A stretch of 64,000 bases of DNA from assembly GCA_963812255.1 (NCBI GenBank), contig CAWEUM010000002.1, positions 62,001 through 126,000 of the forward strand, in the 5' to 3' direction. The translations under genes were made by a program, and so were the position numbers. Shown here one piece after another: positions 45,797-55,041 of the stretch (the stretch's first letter is position 1; every line of letters starts with the position of its first letter). Origin of the DNA: DATJGR01 sp963812255. Lineage in GTDB: Bacteria; Pseudomonadota; Gammaproteobacteria; Pseudomonadales; Azotimanducaceae. The notes beneath the pieces are model-generated. The model had not been told where the DNA came from and did not search any database. It saw only the letters and a list, made by a program, of their open reading frames with translations.

Positions 45797-47014
45797 GTGG
45801 ATTTGTCGTTCACCGACGCAGACCGTGCGTTTCAACTCGAAGTGCGCAACTGGCTCGCGACCGCATGGCCCGAAGACGTGCGCAGAAAGCAGGCGCGCAG
45901 CGCGCTCGGCCGGCTCTCCAAAGACGACCATGTACGCTGGCAGAAAGCGCTCGCAGGCAAAGGCTGGGCCGCCGTGAACTGGCCGAAGGAAGAAGGCGGT
46001 GCTGGTTTCTCCGCCACGCAAAGATACATCTTCGATCTTGAGCGGGCCCGCATCGGTGCGCCGGCCGTGATGCCGTTCGGTATGACGATGGTGGCACCGG
46101 TCATCATGAAGTTCGGCACGGAAGAACAGAAGCGCCGATTTCTGCCGGACATCCTCAATACCAACGTCTGGTGGTGCCAGGGCTATTCCGAGCCGGGTTC
46201 GGGCTCCGATCTGGCTTCTCTGCGTACGAAGGCCGAAGACAATGGCGACCATTTTGTCGTCAACGGCGTGAAAACCTGGACGACGCTGGCGCAATATGCG
46301 GATTGGATTTTCTGCCTGGTACGCACGAGTCATGAAGCAAAACAACAACAGGGCATCAGTTTTCTGCTGATCGACATGCATTCGCGTGGTGTCAGTGTCA
46401 ATCCGATCATCACGTTGGATGCGCCTGCGATCGGATCGCAGGAGATCAACATGGTCTACTTCGAAAACGTGGTGGTACCGAAAGAAAACCTGATCGGCGA
46501 ATTGGGCAAGGGTTGGACGTGCGCCAAATACCTCCTCGAGTTCGAACGCGGCAACGCGTACGCGCCGACATTGAAGGGGGCGCTCGAACAGATCCGCGCT
46601 ATGGCCGCCACGGAATCGAGCGGCGCAGGTGCGGCAATGGACACCGACCCAGCATTCAAGGCGCGCCTCGACGAGGTCGAAGTAGAAATCCTCGCGCTGG
46701 AGTTCACCGAACTGCGAATTCTAGGCGCGCTGGCGGCCGGTCAGAACGTTGGTCCGGAGTCCTCGCTGCTCAAGACGCGCGGCACCGAGTTGCAGCAGGC
46801 GATCACCGAACTGGCGCTCGAGGTCAGCGCGTATTACGCGAACCCATTCGACGCATCGACATCGCTCGAAGGCGACAACTTCCAACCGGTTGGACCCGCG
46901 CACGCCAATGGCGTGGCGCAGGACTATTTCAATACGCGCAAGGTGTCGATCTATGCGGGCTCGAACGAGATACAGCGAAACATCATGGCCAAGCTCGTGC
47001 TCGGATTGGGTTGA
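45797..47014 (+). CDS. Acyl-CoA dehydrogenase
   Basis: A 405-residue FAD enzyme starting at GTG 45797 behind GGAGGGG. It carries GYSEPGSGSDLASL (FAD/substrate site), NGVKTWTT, and the C-terminal YAGSNEIQRNIMAKLVLGLG. It fits the acyl-CoA dehydrogenase group acting on fatty, branched or steroid side-chain thioesters. The substrate is unknown. The stop lies 5 bp from the end of the convergent transferase gene. Confidence 0.88.
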   Translation: MDLSFTDADRAFQLEVRNWLATAWPEDVRRKQARSALGRLSKDDHVRWQKALAGKGWAAVNWPKEEGGAGFSATQRYIFDLERARIGAPAVMPFGMTMVAPVIMKFGTEEQKRRFLPDILNTNVWWCQGYSEPGSGSDLASLRTKAEDNGDHFVVNGVKTWTTLAQYADWIFCLVRTSHEAKQQQGISFLLIDMHSRGVSVNPIITLDAPAIGSQEINMVYFENVVVPKENLIGELGKGWTCAKYLLEFERGNAYAPTLKGALEQIRAMAATESSGAGAAMDTDPAFKARLDEVEVEILALEFTELRILGALAAGQNVGPESSLLKTRGTELQQAITELALEVSAYYANPFDASTSLEGDNFQPVGPAHANGVAQDYFNTRKVSIYAGSNEIQRNIMAKLVLGLG

Positions 47015-47019
47015 ACGGC

Positions 47020-48069
47020 TCAGCGCAGCTTCAGCAGCAGCATCAACAGCAGTGGCGTTCCGACGGCTTGCAGCAGCATGAAACGGACAAGCACTTGCGT
47101 ATTGGACCATCCGAGATTCTTGCGCACGTGATCATGCAGGGGGTAACGCACGTCGCGAAAGATCGGAATGCGAAAGAAACGCAACAGCGCAACCTTCAAC
47201 AGGCCGGTACCGCCGTTGACCAGCACGACTGTCGCGACGACGAATACCAGAAACGGATTGCCGCAGGCGAGGACCAGGACGCCCAACAACAGACCTATGG
47301 GGCGCGAACCGGCGTCACCCATCAGTACCAGACTCGGGTTACAGTTGTACCACAGATAGCTCGCCAGACATCCGATCATCGAAAAAGCGAGCATCGCCCA
47401 GGCCGGACCGTTTGCATAATGGGGCAGCAGGAGGTAAGCCGATACGTCCTTGTGACCGACCACTCCGTAGAGAATCGTGCCGAGGAACACGAGCGCCATC
47501 GCCGACAGGCTGCCGGACAGACCATCGACGCCATCGGTAGCATTGGTCGAATTGATCGTCACCCAGATGAGTAACGAACCGGCACTCACGAACAACCACG
47601 GAGCGACGTGCAGCGGCGCCTTGAGGAACGGCAGCCACACGTCGAAGCCGGTCATTCGACAAACGGCCATCGCGGCCACGATGCTGATTGCCAGATCGCA
47701 CGCGCCGAGCGCGTATTCGCTCCAGCCCCCGCGTGTGCAATCGTCGAGATAGCCGACGTACATCGCAACGAGCATGCACGCGATCACGGCGATATACGGC
47801 CACTGCAGCGGTACGACCAAAATGGCAACGACGGCGAAAATCGGGACGAAGATTGCGCCGGCCGACATCGGCTTGCCGAGGCTCATCTCGGCGTGGACAG
47901 CATGCGCGCGACCCTGATCCTTGGGAAGCAAATGCCAGTACTTCGGCAACAACCAGAACGTAAGGATGACCGATAATCCGTTGGCAATGCCTGCGAGGAA
48001 GAGATAGCTGCCAAACAGCCGCAACGGGCCGAACAGATGTCCGTACTGTTCTGCGATGGCCTGAAGAAT
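47020..48069 (-). CDS. MraY/WecA-family phospho-sugar transferase; non-standard start likely
   Basis: A 349-residue, about ten-helix membrane protein. It has LGKPMSAGAIF (64-74), the catalytic YLDD (107-110), NSTNATDGVDGLSG and LMGDAGSRPIG, all typical of polyprenyl-phosphate HexNAc-1-P transferases and nearer MraY than WecA. No ATG, GTG or TTG gives the full first helix. An ATT at 48069, preceded by GCGGAG and a TATACT box (48099-48104 on this strand), is the best start; a TTG inside the first helix is the alternative. It could act in peptidoglycan or in a cell-surface glycan pathway. Confidence 0.8.
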   Translation of the reverse strand: MLQAIAEQYGHLFGPLRLFGSYLFLAGIANGLSVILTFWLLPKYWHLLPKDQGRAHAVHAEMSLGKPMSAGAIFVPIFAVVAILVVPLQWPYIAVIACMLVAMYVGYLDDCTRGGWSEYALGACDLAISIVAAMAVCRMTGFDVWLPFLKAPLHVAPWLFVSAGSLLIWVTINSTNATDGVDGLSGSLSAMALVFLGTILYGVVGHKDVSAYLLLPHYANGPAWAMLAFSMIGCLASYLWYNCNPSLVLMGDAGSRPIGLLLGVLVLACGNPFLVFVVATVVLVNGGTGLLKVALLRFFRIPIFRDVRYPLHDHVRKNLGWSNTQVLVRFMLLQAVGTPLLLMLLLKLR

Positions 48070-48132
48070 GATCGGATCTCCGCGTTCGCGTCGGCGCAGT
48101 ATACGTGACGATTTTGATCGAACGAGGACTTG

Positions 48133-49065
48133 ATGAAAACGCGTCTGCCAACGAAGCGGTGCAGGTCGAGCAGACGCACGCCGATGTTCTGGGTGATTGC
48201 CATATGCCTCAATCATGGTTGCATGACAACGCCCACCGAGCGCACAGAGGCGCTCGCGCAGCGTGCGGGCGCCGCGATCGAACGCATTCACGGCGAGGGA
48301 TTCGAACACGTGGTGATATCGCATCGTGTGTTCGCGAACACCCGGGACGCGAACGACTCGACACTGCATATCTACTTTTCCGGCGACGGCACACCGTGGA
48401 TCCATCACACGAAAATTTCGGCCGACCCGACGCCCAGAGATCCGATCGCGTTGCGTCTGATGCTGGAAGACCCTGCAGGCTCGATTTACATCGGGCGGCC
48501 GTGCTACCACGGGCTGGAGAAGAGCACGGGGTGTGGTCCGGCCTTGTGGACCTCGGCACGCTATTCGCAGGCTGTCGTCGACAGCATGGCAAGCGCGGTC
48601 AGGCAGATTCTCGATCGCATCAGACCGACGCAGGTCGTGATGTTCGGCTATAGCGGCGGCGGCGTGCTGGCCCTGCTGGTCGCCAATCAGGTTTCGCGGA
48701 TCGATACCGTCGTGACGATCGGTACGAACCTCGATATCGACGCGTGGACCGCGCTACACGGCTACACCGCCTTGTCGGATTCGGTGAACCCGATGGACGT
48801 GCAGAAGTGGCGCGTCTCGCTGCGCCAGATTCACTTCGTTGGAGAAAGCGATACCAACGTGCCGCCGGCGATCGCCGCGCGATTTGCCGGCGACGGGTCC
48901 CGAATCGAGATTCGAGTGATTCCGGGTTTCGACCATCGTTGCTGCTGGGTCGAGGCGTGGCCGAAACTACTGCAAACGCTGGGTGGCGTTCATCGCATCG
49001 ATCATGCATCGTTGCCCCCTCAGCATACCCGTTTGTCACCCATGCTCAGCCCCGTCTCACCGTGA
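48133..49065 (+). CDS. Alpha/beta hydrolase-like protein, possibly exported
   Basis: A 310-residue protein with a basic N-terminus, hydrophobic stretch MFWVIAICLNHGC (18-30) and nucleophile elbow GYSGGG (172-177, Ser174). FVGESDTNVP (acid) and PGFDHRCCW (His) complete a triad. Cys30 could be a lipobox, though the context is not standard. GAGG lies before the ATG. The stop overlaps the next gene's GTG start (GTGA), linking it to the kinase operon. Substrate unknown. Confidence 0.75.
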   Translation: MKTRLPTKRCRSSRRTPMFWVIAICLNHGCMTTPTERTEALAQRAGAAIERIHGEGFEHVVISHRVFANTRDANDSTLHIYFSGDGTPWIHHTKISADPTPRDPIALRLMLEDPAGSIYIGRPCYHGLEKSTGCGPALWTSARYSQAVVDSMASAVRQILDRIRPTQVVMFGYSGGGVLALLVANQVSRIDTVVTIGTNLDIDAWTALHGYTALSDSVNPMDVQKWRVSLRQIHFVGESDTNVPPAIAARFAGDGSRIEIRVIPGFDHRCCWVEAWPKLLQTLGGVHRIDHASLPPQHTRLSPMLSPVSP

Positions 49066-50684
49066 GCGATCAGACACTTCCAGTCGATACACACCTGGAC
49101 GATTTCAGGATCACGTCGGTACTGGGCGAAGGCGGCTTTGGCATCACCTACAAAGCCGTCGACGAACGTCTGCAGCGCGACGTGGCCATCAAGGAATACC
49201 TGCCGCGGCAATTCGCGTTTCGCGATGAAGCGGCGTCGGTAAGACCGCGCGGACCGCAGGATCAAGAAGTCTTTACGTGGGGTCTGACGCGATTCATCGA
49301 CGAAGCGCGGGCGCTTGCGCTGTTCAAACACCCCAATATCGTTGCGGTGATTCGCTATCTCGAAGCCAATGGCACAGCCTATCTGGTGATGGAGTACGAA
49401 GAAGGCAAGGATCTGGAGCGCTGGCTGCTCGGTCGCTCCGAGTCGGTGCCGGAAGAATTGCTGGTCGAGCGGATCCTGCGACCGTTGCTCGACGGTCTGG
49501 CGCGGATCCACGAGAAAGGGATGCTGCATCGTGACATCAAACCGGAGAACGTTTTCATTCGACGCGACGGTAGCCCCGTTCTGATCGACTTCGGTTCCAG
49601 CCGCGCGCTCGAGCAGGGCCAAACCAATGCATTGACGAGCATCGTTTCGGCGGGATATTCGCCGTTCGAACAGTACGGCGGCGCCCAGAAGCAGGGCCCG
49701 TGGAGCGATCTTTATGCGTTGGCGGGAACCGCCTATCGGGTGATCGCGGGCACGGCGCCGACGGACGCGATCGCACGCCATCAGGGCGTCGAGCAACCGA
49801 CCGCGCTGGCCATGGGCGCCGGCCGCTATTCCGAACCACTGCTGCATGCCATCGATCAGGCGTTGGCGCTGGATCCGAAAGACCGGCCGCAATCGGCGGC
49901 GGCGTTCGCGGCACTGCTGCCCGGGCACCGAGCCGGCACGAAACGTGATGAATCCGTCACGCAGGTTCGCCCCGCATCGGCACAGCGTCCGAAGCGCCGC
50001 TGGTTTCCGATCGCGATTGGAAGCCTGGTGATGGCGACGCTTGCCGCGGGCGTGTTTGTGTTCTACGCGGGACTGTTGCCAGGCGTGGCGGTACAGCCAT
50101 CGCTGCCTTCGTCGGCACAATCATCAGTCAAAGACGAAACACCGCCAGCCGCCACGAACGCGGCTCCGCAAGCCGTCGAAGCGACATCGAGCGATTCGAA
50201 CGACGCCACGTCGCGCACGACTGATAAACCACCAGACCCCGGCACCGAACCTGGGACGCCGACGGTCAACCCAAACGATGAGCGCGCAATCGTCGCCGGC
50301 TGGTCCGTTCCCGACGATATCGACAACTACCGCGATAGCCAGATTGCCGGGGCGCTGCTGGCCTACACGTCGAACAAAGAAAAGTTCGACGATTGTCTGA
50401 CGAAGGGCTGCGCTGAGTTGCCGACGCTGATGGCAAAAATCGAGGAGGCACTGCAGGGATACCAGTGGAGCCGTGGAGATTTCGACGGCGCCATACGCCT
50501 CAGCAATCCGCGCCGCCTCGACAATCCGGATTGTCCTTTTCTGATCGACGTGGAGGAAACGCTTCACGGTGACCAGCGCGAACGAAGCCAGCAGCGCAGC
50601 TATTGCACACGCAACGGATTCGACCGGCGGGTGGAGAAGGCCGGTGCGATATCTGAACGAGCAATTGTCGGCGCGGCCAGCTAA
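49062..50684 (+). CDS. Transmembrane Ser/Thr protein kinase (STPK-1)
   Basis: A 540-residue bacterial Hanks-type kinase: GEGGFG loop (22-27), Lys44 in VAIK, HRDIKPEN (156-163) and DFG (176-178), so all catalytic residues are present. A single helix (about 315-337) leads to a Ser/Thr/Pro-rich linker and a C-terminal domain of about 130 residues with four Cys, outside the membrane. The GTG start overlaps the hydrolase stop by 4 bp. It heads a compact operon that ends with an FHA protein, the natural reader of its phosphothreonines. Confidence 0.92.
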   Translation: MSDQTLPVDTHLDDFRITSVLGEGGFGITYKAVDERLQRDVAIKEYLPRQFAFRDEAASVRPRGPQDQEVFTWGLTRFIDEARALALFKHPNIVAVIRYLEANGTAYLVMEYEEGKDLERWLLGRSESVPEELLVERILRPLLDGLARIHEKGMLHRDIKPENVFIRRDGSPVLIDFGSSRALEQGQTNALTSIVSAGYSPFEQYGGAQKQGPWSDLYALAGTAYRVIAGTAPTDAIARHQGVEQPTALAMGAGRYSEPLLHAIDQALALDPKDRPQSAAAFAALLPGHRAGTKRDESVTQVRPASAQRPKRRWFPIAIGSLVMATLAAGVFVFYAGLLPGVAVQPSLPSSAQSSVKDETPPAATNAAPQAVEATSSDSNDATSRTTDKPPDPGTEPGTPTVNPNDERAIVAGWSVPDDIDNYRDSQIAGALLAYTSNKEKFDDCLTKGCAELPTLMAKIEEALQGYQWSRGDFDGAIRLSNPRRLDNPDCPFLIDVEETLHGDQRERSQQRSYCTRNGFDRRVEKAGAISERAIVGAAS

Positions 50685-50713
50685 CCGTAGTATCGAGTCA
50701 CATGCGGGGAGAT

Positions 50714-51574
50714 ATGACGATGCGCAGAGGGTGGCTGCTGATCGTTGTCGCTGGATTGGCCAGCGGCTGCGATACGACGTCGGGCGGGGGATTCATGGGC
50801 TCGGTGATGAGCCAGGTCGGCGGCGGGGCGGCCAGTACCGTCATGAACCGAACGGTCGGAGCGGTTGCGACGTCGGCGCCCGTCGCCACTGCGACGCGTG
50901 AGATTTGCGGTACCGACAGTTGGGGTCTTTGCCACAACGCGACCGCGACGATGCTCGCCGGATTCAGCGACGAGTTCGTCAAGCGCATGTCCCAGGAGGA
51001 CATCCAGATGGCTGCCGGGGCGCGACAACAATCGTTGCGCGATGGCAAGCCGCAGGTGTGGACGAACCCGGCATCCGGCGCGTCAGGCACCGTCGAGACC
51101 CAGAGGACCGAGATGCGCGCGCCGAAACCGATGACTATTGCCGTCGAGCCGAATCGGGTCGATACCACGAACCTGCCGATCATGGACGCGGTTGGCGAGC
51201 CGTATCAGGTCGTCGGCTCCAACGGCGCCAATGTTCGTGGCGGCCCTGGCACCAACTATTCGATCGTCGAATCGCTGAAGTCTCGCGAACCGATCACCGC
51301 AATTGCGAAGGTTCGCGGTCAGGACTGGTACATGATCGGCCGCAACGACGTCGCAATCGGCTATGTGTTCGGAAATCTGATCGGCCCGCGGGATATGTCT
51401 CTTCCTCTTCCGCCAGCTGCAGCGGCAACGCCGAATACCCCACCAACAGAGGTACAGGTCAACGTGGCATCGGAGTGTTATGTCACCACGCAAAAGGTGA
51501 CTCTGAAGGACGGCACGTCCCAGCAGGCCAAAGTCACCTCGTGTCGAACGCCGAATGGCTGGGCACAAGTGTGA
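50714..51574 (+). CDS. SH3-domain lipoprotein
   Basis: A 286-residue protein starting MTMRRGWL behind GGGGAGA. Lipobox LASGC (Cys19) and a Gly-rich segment come first. A central region contains ATREICGTDSWGLCHNA, followed by a bacterial SH3 domain (about 160-225: ANVRGGPGTNYSIVESL, DWYMIGRNDVAIGYV). It should be tethered in the envelope, where SH3b domains bind peptide or glycan. It lies between the kinase and the redox genes with gaps of 29 and 14 bp, so it is probably part of the same complex. Confidence 0.82.
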   Translation: MTMRRGWLLIVVAGLASGCDTTSGGGFMGSVMSQVGGGAASTVMNRTVGAVATSAPVATATREICGTDSWGLCHNATATMLAGFSDEFVKRMSQEDIQMAAGARQQSLRDGKPQVWTNPASGASGTVETQRTEMRAPKPMTIAVEPNRVDTTNLPIMDAVGEPYQVVGSNGANVRGGPGTNYSIVESLKSREPITAIAKVRGQDWYMIGRNDVAIGYVFGNLIGPRDMSLPLPPAAAATPNTPPTEVQVNVASECYVTTQKVTLKDGTSQQAKVTSCRTPNGWAQV

Positions 51575-51588
51575 CGGTCTGATCGCCG

Positions 51589-54126
51589 ATGTCCGAAACC
51601 GTACAAATCGCAATAGTAGGATCCGGCCCCGCTGGGTTGAGCGCTGCGGGCCGCGCCGCTTACTACGATCGCGAAAACCAGGCCACCGCACCGAGCTACG
51701 TGTTGCTGGAGGGCTACGCCGCGCCGGCGAAGACCATTCAGCGGTATCAGAAAGGCAAACACGTGATGGCGGAGCCGGGCTATCTCGAATTGCGCAGTGA
51801 TTTCGAATTCGCCGAAGGCAGCCGAGAAGGCATCCTGCAGAAGTGGAGCGATGGTGTTTCGAATTCGCAGATCAACGTTCGTTACGGCACCGAAGTCAGT
51901 TCGATAAAAGGCGGCAAAGGCGCCTTTGTCATCACGTTGGCGAGCGGCGCAACGATCAGCGCCGAATACGTGGTTCTCGCGATCGGACTCGAGGGCAACC
52001 CACGGCGCCTTGGCGTCAAAGGCGAGGACCTACCCGGCGTCGAATACCATCTCGAGGATCCCGAGGCATTCTCCGACGAGACGATCATCGTCGTGGGAGC
52101 GGGTGATTCCGCCATCGAGAACGCGCTGGCGCTGGCGCGCCAGAACGATGTGTTTGTCGTCAACCGACGTGATGAATTCAGTCGTGCCAAAGACGGCAAT
52201 CTGGCGCTGATTCTCGCCGCGAGCAGCGATCCGAACTCGCGCCTGAAATGTTTGTACAAGACTCAGACCAAGGAGATTCAGCCGGGCGATGGTAAGCGCC
52301 TGGCAGTCACGTTAGAGACGCCGTCCGGTCCGCTCGAGATTCACGCGGACCGGATCATTGGCCGGCTGGGCGCGGTGCCGCCGCGCGCGTTCGTCGAGGG
52401 TGCCGGAGTTGTGTTCCCGAACGCGAAGCCGGAGGCGATTCCGGAGCTGTCACGCCAATACGAAAGCAACGTCGATGGCCTTTACATCATTGGATCGCTG
52501 GCCGGTTACCCGCTGATCAAGCAGGCGATGAACCAGGGCCACGACGTCATCGAGTTCATTCGCGGCAACGACATTCGCCCTGCCGATCATCCGTTGCTCG
52601 AATATCAGTTCGACGGTCTGCCGTTCGAACGCGAAGTCGACGAGCTGATGGAACTCTTTCAGAAGCGCATTCCGATGTTCAGGCAACTGAATTCGCTGAC
52701 GTTCAGAGAGCTGATCATCGAGAGCAATCTGATTGCCAGCTATCCGCAAGGGCCGGCAATCGAAGAGGCGCAAGCGAAGACGCGGGCATTGCGTGCGAAG
52801 CTCGAAGCGCGCAAGCCGTCACCGCGCAGCACCCGAATCATTCGCGAGGGTGACGAAATCTATGCTGCCGGCGCGTTCGGCACGTCGTTCTTCACGATCG
52901 CCGCAGGTGAGGTGATTCTCGAAGTGCCGGGAGCGCCGCCTCGGATGACGCAACTCGGCCAGGGCCAGTTCTTCGGCGAGATGAGCCTGCTGTCGGGCAG
53001 GCCGCGCCTGGAAACGGCGCGCGCCGGTGCGAACTGCATCCTCGTCGAAACGCCGCGGCGCACGATGCTGAAGTTGATGAATTCGAACGACGAAGTTCGC
53101 CAGGGCATCGACTGGATCTTCATCGTGCGCGAACTGCAGCGTCAGTTCGCGCCAAATGCGAAAGTTGCGGAATTGCGCGAGATCGCAGCCAACACGGCAT
53201 TGCGACAGTACAAGGCCGGCGATGTCGTGTTCACCGAAGGCGAGCGGGGCGACAGCCTGCATCTCATTCGATCGGGCGGCGTGGGCCTGAATCGAGCTTC
53301 GCGTCATGGGCAGGTGCTGGTAGCGCAGGTTCGCTCGGGATATCCGTTCGGCGAGATGGCTTTGATGGGCGATCCGGTTCGCCGCGAAACCGCGACTGCG
53401 CTCGTCGCGCTGGAAACGATCGAAGTGAAACGCCCGGAGTTCCTGGCGCTGGTCGAACTCGGCGGCACGCATTTTGAGCAGCTGCAGCGCGATACCAGCC
53501 GCCGCGCGGTCGAAAACGCCGTGATGGAGATGCGCCCGGAGACCGGCGCGATCATGGACTTCCTGATGCACGAGGGCCTCGGCGAGGCAACCAACGTGCT
53601 GATCATCGACGAAGCGCTGTGCATCGGATGTGACAACTGTGAGAAGGCGTGCGCGGAGACGCACGCCGGCATCAGCCGGCTCGATCGCGACGCGGGCAAC
53701 AGTTTTGCGCAGATCCACATACCGATCGCGTGCCGCCACTGCGAGCAACCGCACTGCATGAAGGATTGCCCACCGAACGCGATCCACCGCTCGAGCAGTG
53801 GCGAAGTCTTCATCGACGATTCCTGCATCGGCTGCGGGAACTGCCAGGTCAACTGTCCCTACGGTGTCATCAAGATGGCCTACGAGCCACCGCCGAAGCC
53901 TGGCCTGCTGCAATGGATGTTGTTTGGGCGCGGTTCCGGACCCGGTGAAATACCCGACTACGCGCCGCGCGAAGCATCGAAGGCCCGCGGCAAAAAAGCC
54001 GTCAAATGCGACGCATGCGTCGACGTCGCCAGTGGCCCGGCATGCGTCAAGGCATGCCCGACCGGCGCTGCTCTGCGAATCGGTCCGGAGCGATTCGTCG
54101 ACCTGGTCGCGGATCGCCGCTCGTGA
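51589..54126 (+). CDS. Flavoprotein oxidoreductase fused to two cNMP-binding and 4x[4Fe-4S] modules
   Basis: An 845-residue cytoplasmic protein with four modules. Residues 1-335 form a two-Rossmann flavoprotein (GSGPAG 11-16 for FAD; GAGDSA 170-175 for NAD(P)); no CxxC active site is present, as in YpdA-type rather than thioredoxin-reductase enzymes. Residues about 415-515 and 535-630 are cNMP-binding-like (FGEMSLLSGRPRLET 462-476; FGEMALMGDPVRRETA 587-602). Residues 670-835 form a DmsB/NrfC-like ferredoxin with Cys 678, 681, 684, 688; 715, 718, 723, 727; 746, 749, 752, 756; 807, 810, 819, 823. It should pass NAD(P)H electrons to the membrane protein, whose start overlaps its stop. Confidence 0.88.
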   Translation: MSETVQIAIVGSGPAGLSAAGRAAYYDRENQATAPSYVLLEGYAAPAKTIQRYQKGKHVMAEPGYLELRSDFEFAEGSREGILQKWSDGVSNSQINVRYGTEVSSIKGGKGAFVITLASGATISAEYVVLAIGLEGNPRRLGVKGEDLPGVEYHLEDPEAFSDETIIVVGAGDSAIENALALARQNDVFVVNRRDEFSRAKDGNLALILAASSDPNSRLKCLYKTQTKEIQPGDGKRLAVTLETPSGPLEIHADRIIGRLGAVPPRAFVEGAGVVFPNAKPEAIPELSRQYESNVDGLYIIGSLAGYPLIKQAMNQGHDVIEFIRGNDIRPADHPLLEYQFDGLPFEREVDELMELFQKRIPMFRQLNSLTFRELIIESNLIASYPQGPAIEEAQAKTRALRAKLEARKPSPRSTRIIREGDEIYAAGAFGTSFFTIAAGEVILEVPGAPPRMTQLGQGQFFGEMSLLSGRPRLETARAGANCILVETPRRTMLKLMNSNDEVRQGIDWIFIVRELQRQFAPNAKVAELREIAANTALRQYKAGDVVFTEGERGDSLHLIRSGGVGLNRASRHGQVLVAQVRSGYPFGEMALMGDPVRRETATALVALETIEVKRPEFLALVELGGTHFEQLQRDTSRRAVENAVMEMRPETGAIMDFLMHEGLGEATNVLIIDEALCIGCDNCEKACAETHAGISRLDRDAGNSFAQIHIPIACRHCEQPHCMKDCPPNAIHRSSSGEVFIDDSCIGCGNCQVNCPYGVIKMAYEPPPKPGLLQWMLFGRGSGPGEIPDYAPREASKARGKKAVKCDACVDVASGPACVKACPTGAALRIGPERFVDLVADRRS

Positions 54127-55040
54127 TCCACGAGAACGTTCTCAAATATCACAAGGCACGATATTTCTGGTGGTCCGTCACCATCGCAATCGTCAGCATC
54201 GCGATCTATGCCTCTCAGGATACCAACGAGCCACGCAACGGTGGCACGTGGCAGGGCTACGTGTTGGGTACGGTTGGTGCGCTGCTGATCGTCTGGCTCA
54301 GTCTGCTCGGCATTCGCAAGCGGCGCTATCGATCGCGCATGGGCAGTGTGCAGGGGTGGACATCGGCACACATATACCTCGGCACCGTGCTGGTGCTCGT
54401 CGCGACGCTTCACTGCGCCGCGCAATTCGGGTGGAATGTGCACACGCTTGCGTACGTATTGATGTGTCTCGTCGTCGTGAGCGGCTTCTTCGGCGTGTAC
54501 ACCTATCTGGTTCATCCGCGACTGCTTTCGGACGTTCGCTCCGGAGGCTCACGCGATGCGCTGTTCGCGGAACTGTTCGAACTCGACAAGACCGGCCGCG
54601 ACCTCGCACGCCAGTGCGATCCGGAAGTTCGCGGTGCAGTACTGAGCAGCATCGCCAGAACTACGCTCGGCGGCGGCGTCCTCGCGCAACTGTTGGGGCG
54701 TGATGGATCGAGGTTCGTCGCTGATGTTGGCGATCGCGACGCTGTGGGCAGAGCGGCTGCAAGCGGTGCGGCGACAACGGCCGTGGCCAACGTTGATCAG
54801 CAGGCAGTCATCGATCTCGTTGCAGACAGGGTACCGCGCGCCAACAAGCGCACAGAGGCGGCGAGTCTGCAGACTTTGTTGTCGTTGCTGTCTCGCCGTC
54901 AGACAATCCTGCGCAGACTGCGCAGAGATGTTCGGCTGCAAGGCTGGTTGCGCGTGTGGTTGTATGTGCACGTGCCGATCACGGTGGGACTTCTGGCAGC
55001 GCTGACCGCTCACATTATTTCGACTTTCGTGTACTGGTAG
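54123..55040 (+). CDS. Ferric-reductase-like membrane protein, predicted diheme cytochrome b
   Basis: A 305-residue membrane protein with about five helices. Two helices each carry an H-x13-H pair: AHIYLG...TLHC near 80-95 and YVHVP...LTAHI near 283-298. This spacing binds two stacked b haems in ferric reductase, NOX and STEAP proteins. No FAD/NADPH domain is attached; the preceding protein supplies it. A soluble loop (about 145-275) lies between helices 4 and 5. The GTG start overlaps the upstream stop (GTGA), and the FHA-cytochrome gene begins 1 bp after this stop. Confidence 0.75.
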   Translation: MIHENVLKYHKARYFWWSVTIAIVSIAIYASQDTNEPRNGGTWQGYVLGTVGALLIVWLSLLGIRKRRYRSRMGSVQGWTSAHIYLGTVLVLVATLHCAAQFGWNVHTLAYVLMCLVVVSGFFGVYTYLVHPRLLSDVRSGGSRDALFAELFELDKTGRDLARQCDPEVRGAVLSSIARTTLGGGVLAQLLGRDGSRFVADVGDRDAVGRAAASGAATTAVANVDQQAVIDLVADRVPRANKRTEAASLQTLLSLLSRRQTILRRLRRDVRLQGWLRVWLYVHVPITVGLLAALTAHIISTFVYW

Positions 55041-55041
55041 C

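Noticed and set aside
47020..48510. A 496-residue version of the MraY-like transferase
   Set aside because: The added N-terminus overlaps the divergent hydrolase gene and has no membrane or family character.
52819..53913. 364-codon minus-strand ORF opposite the flavoprotein-FeS gene
   Set aside because: Antisense shadow of a gene with many diagnostic motifs.
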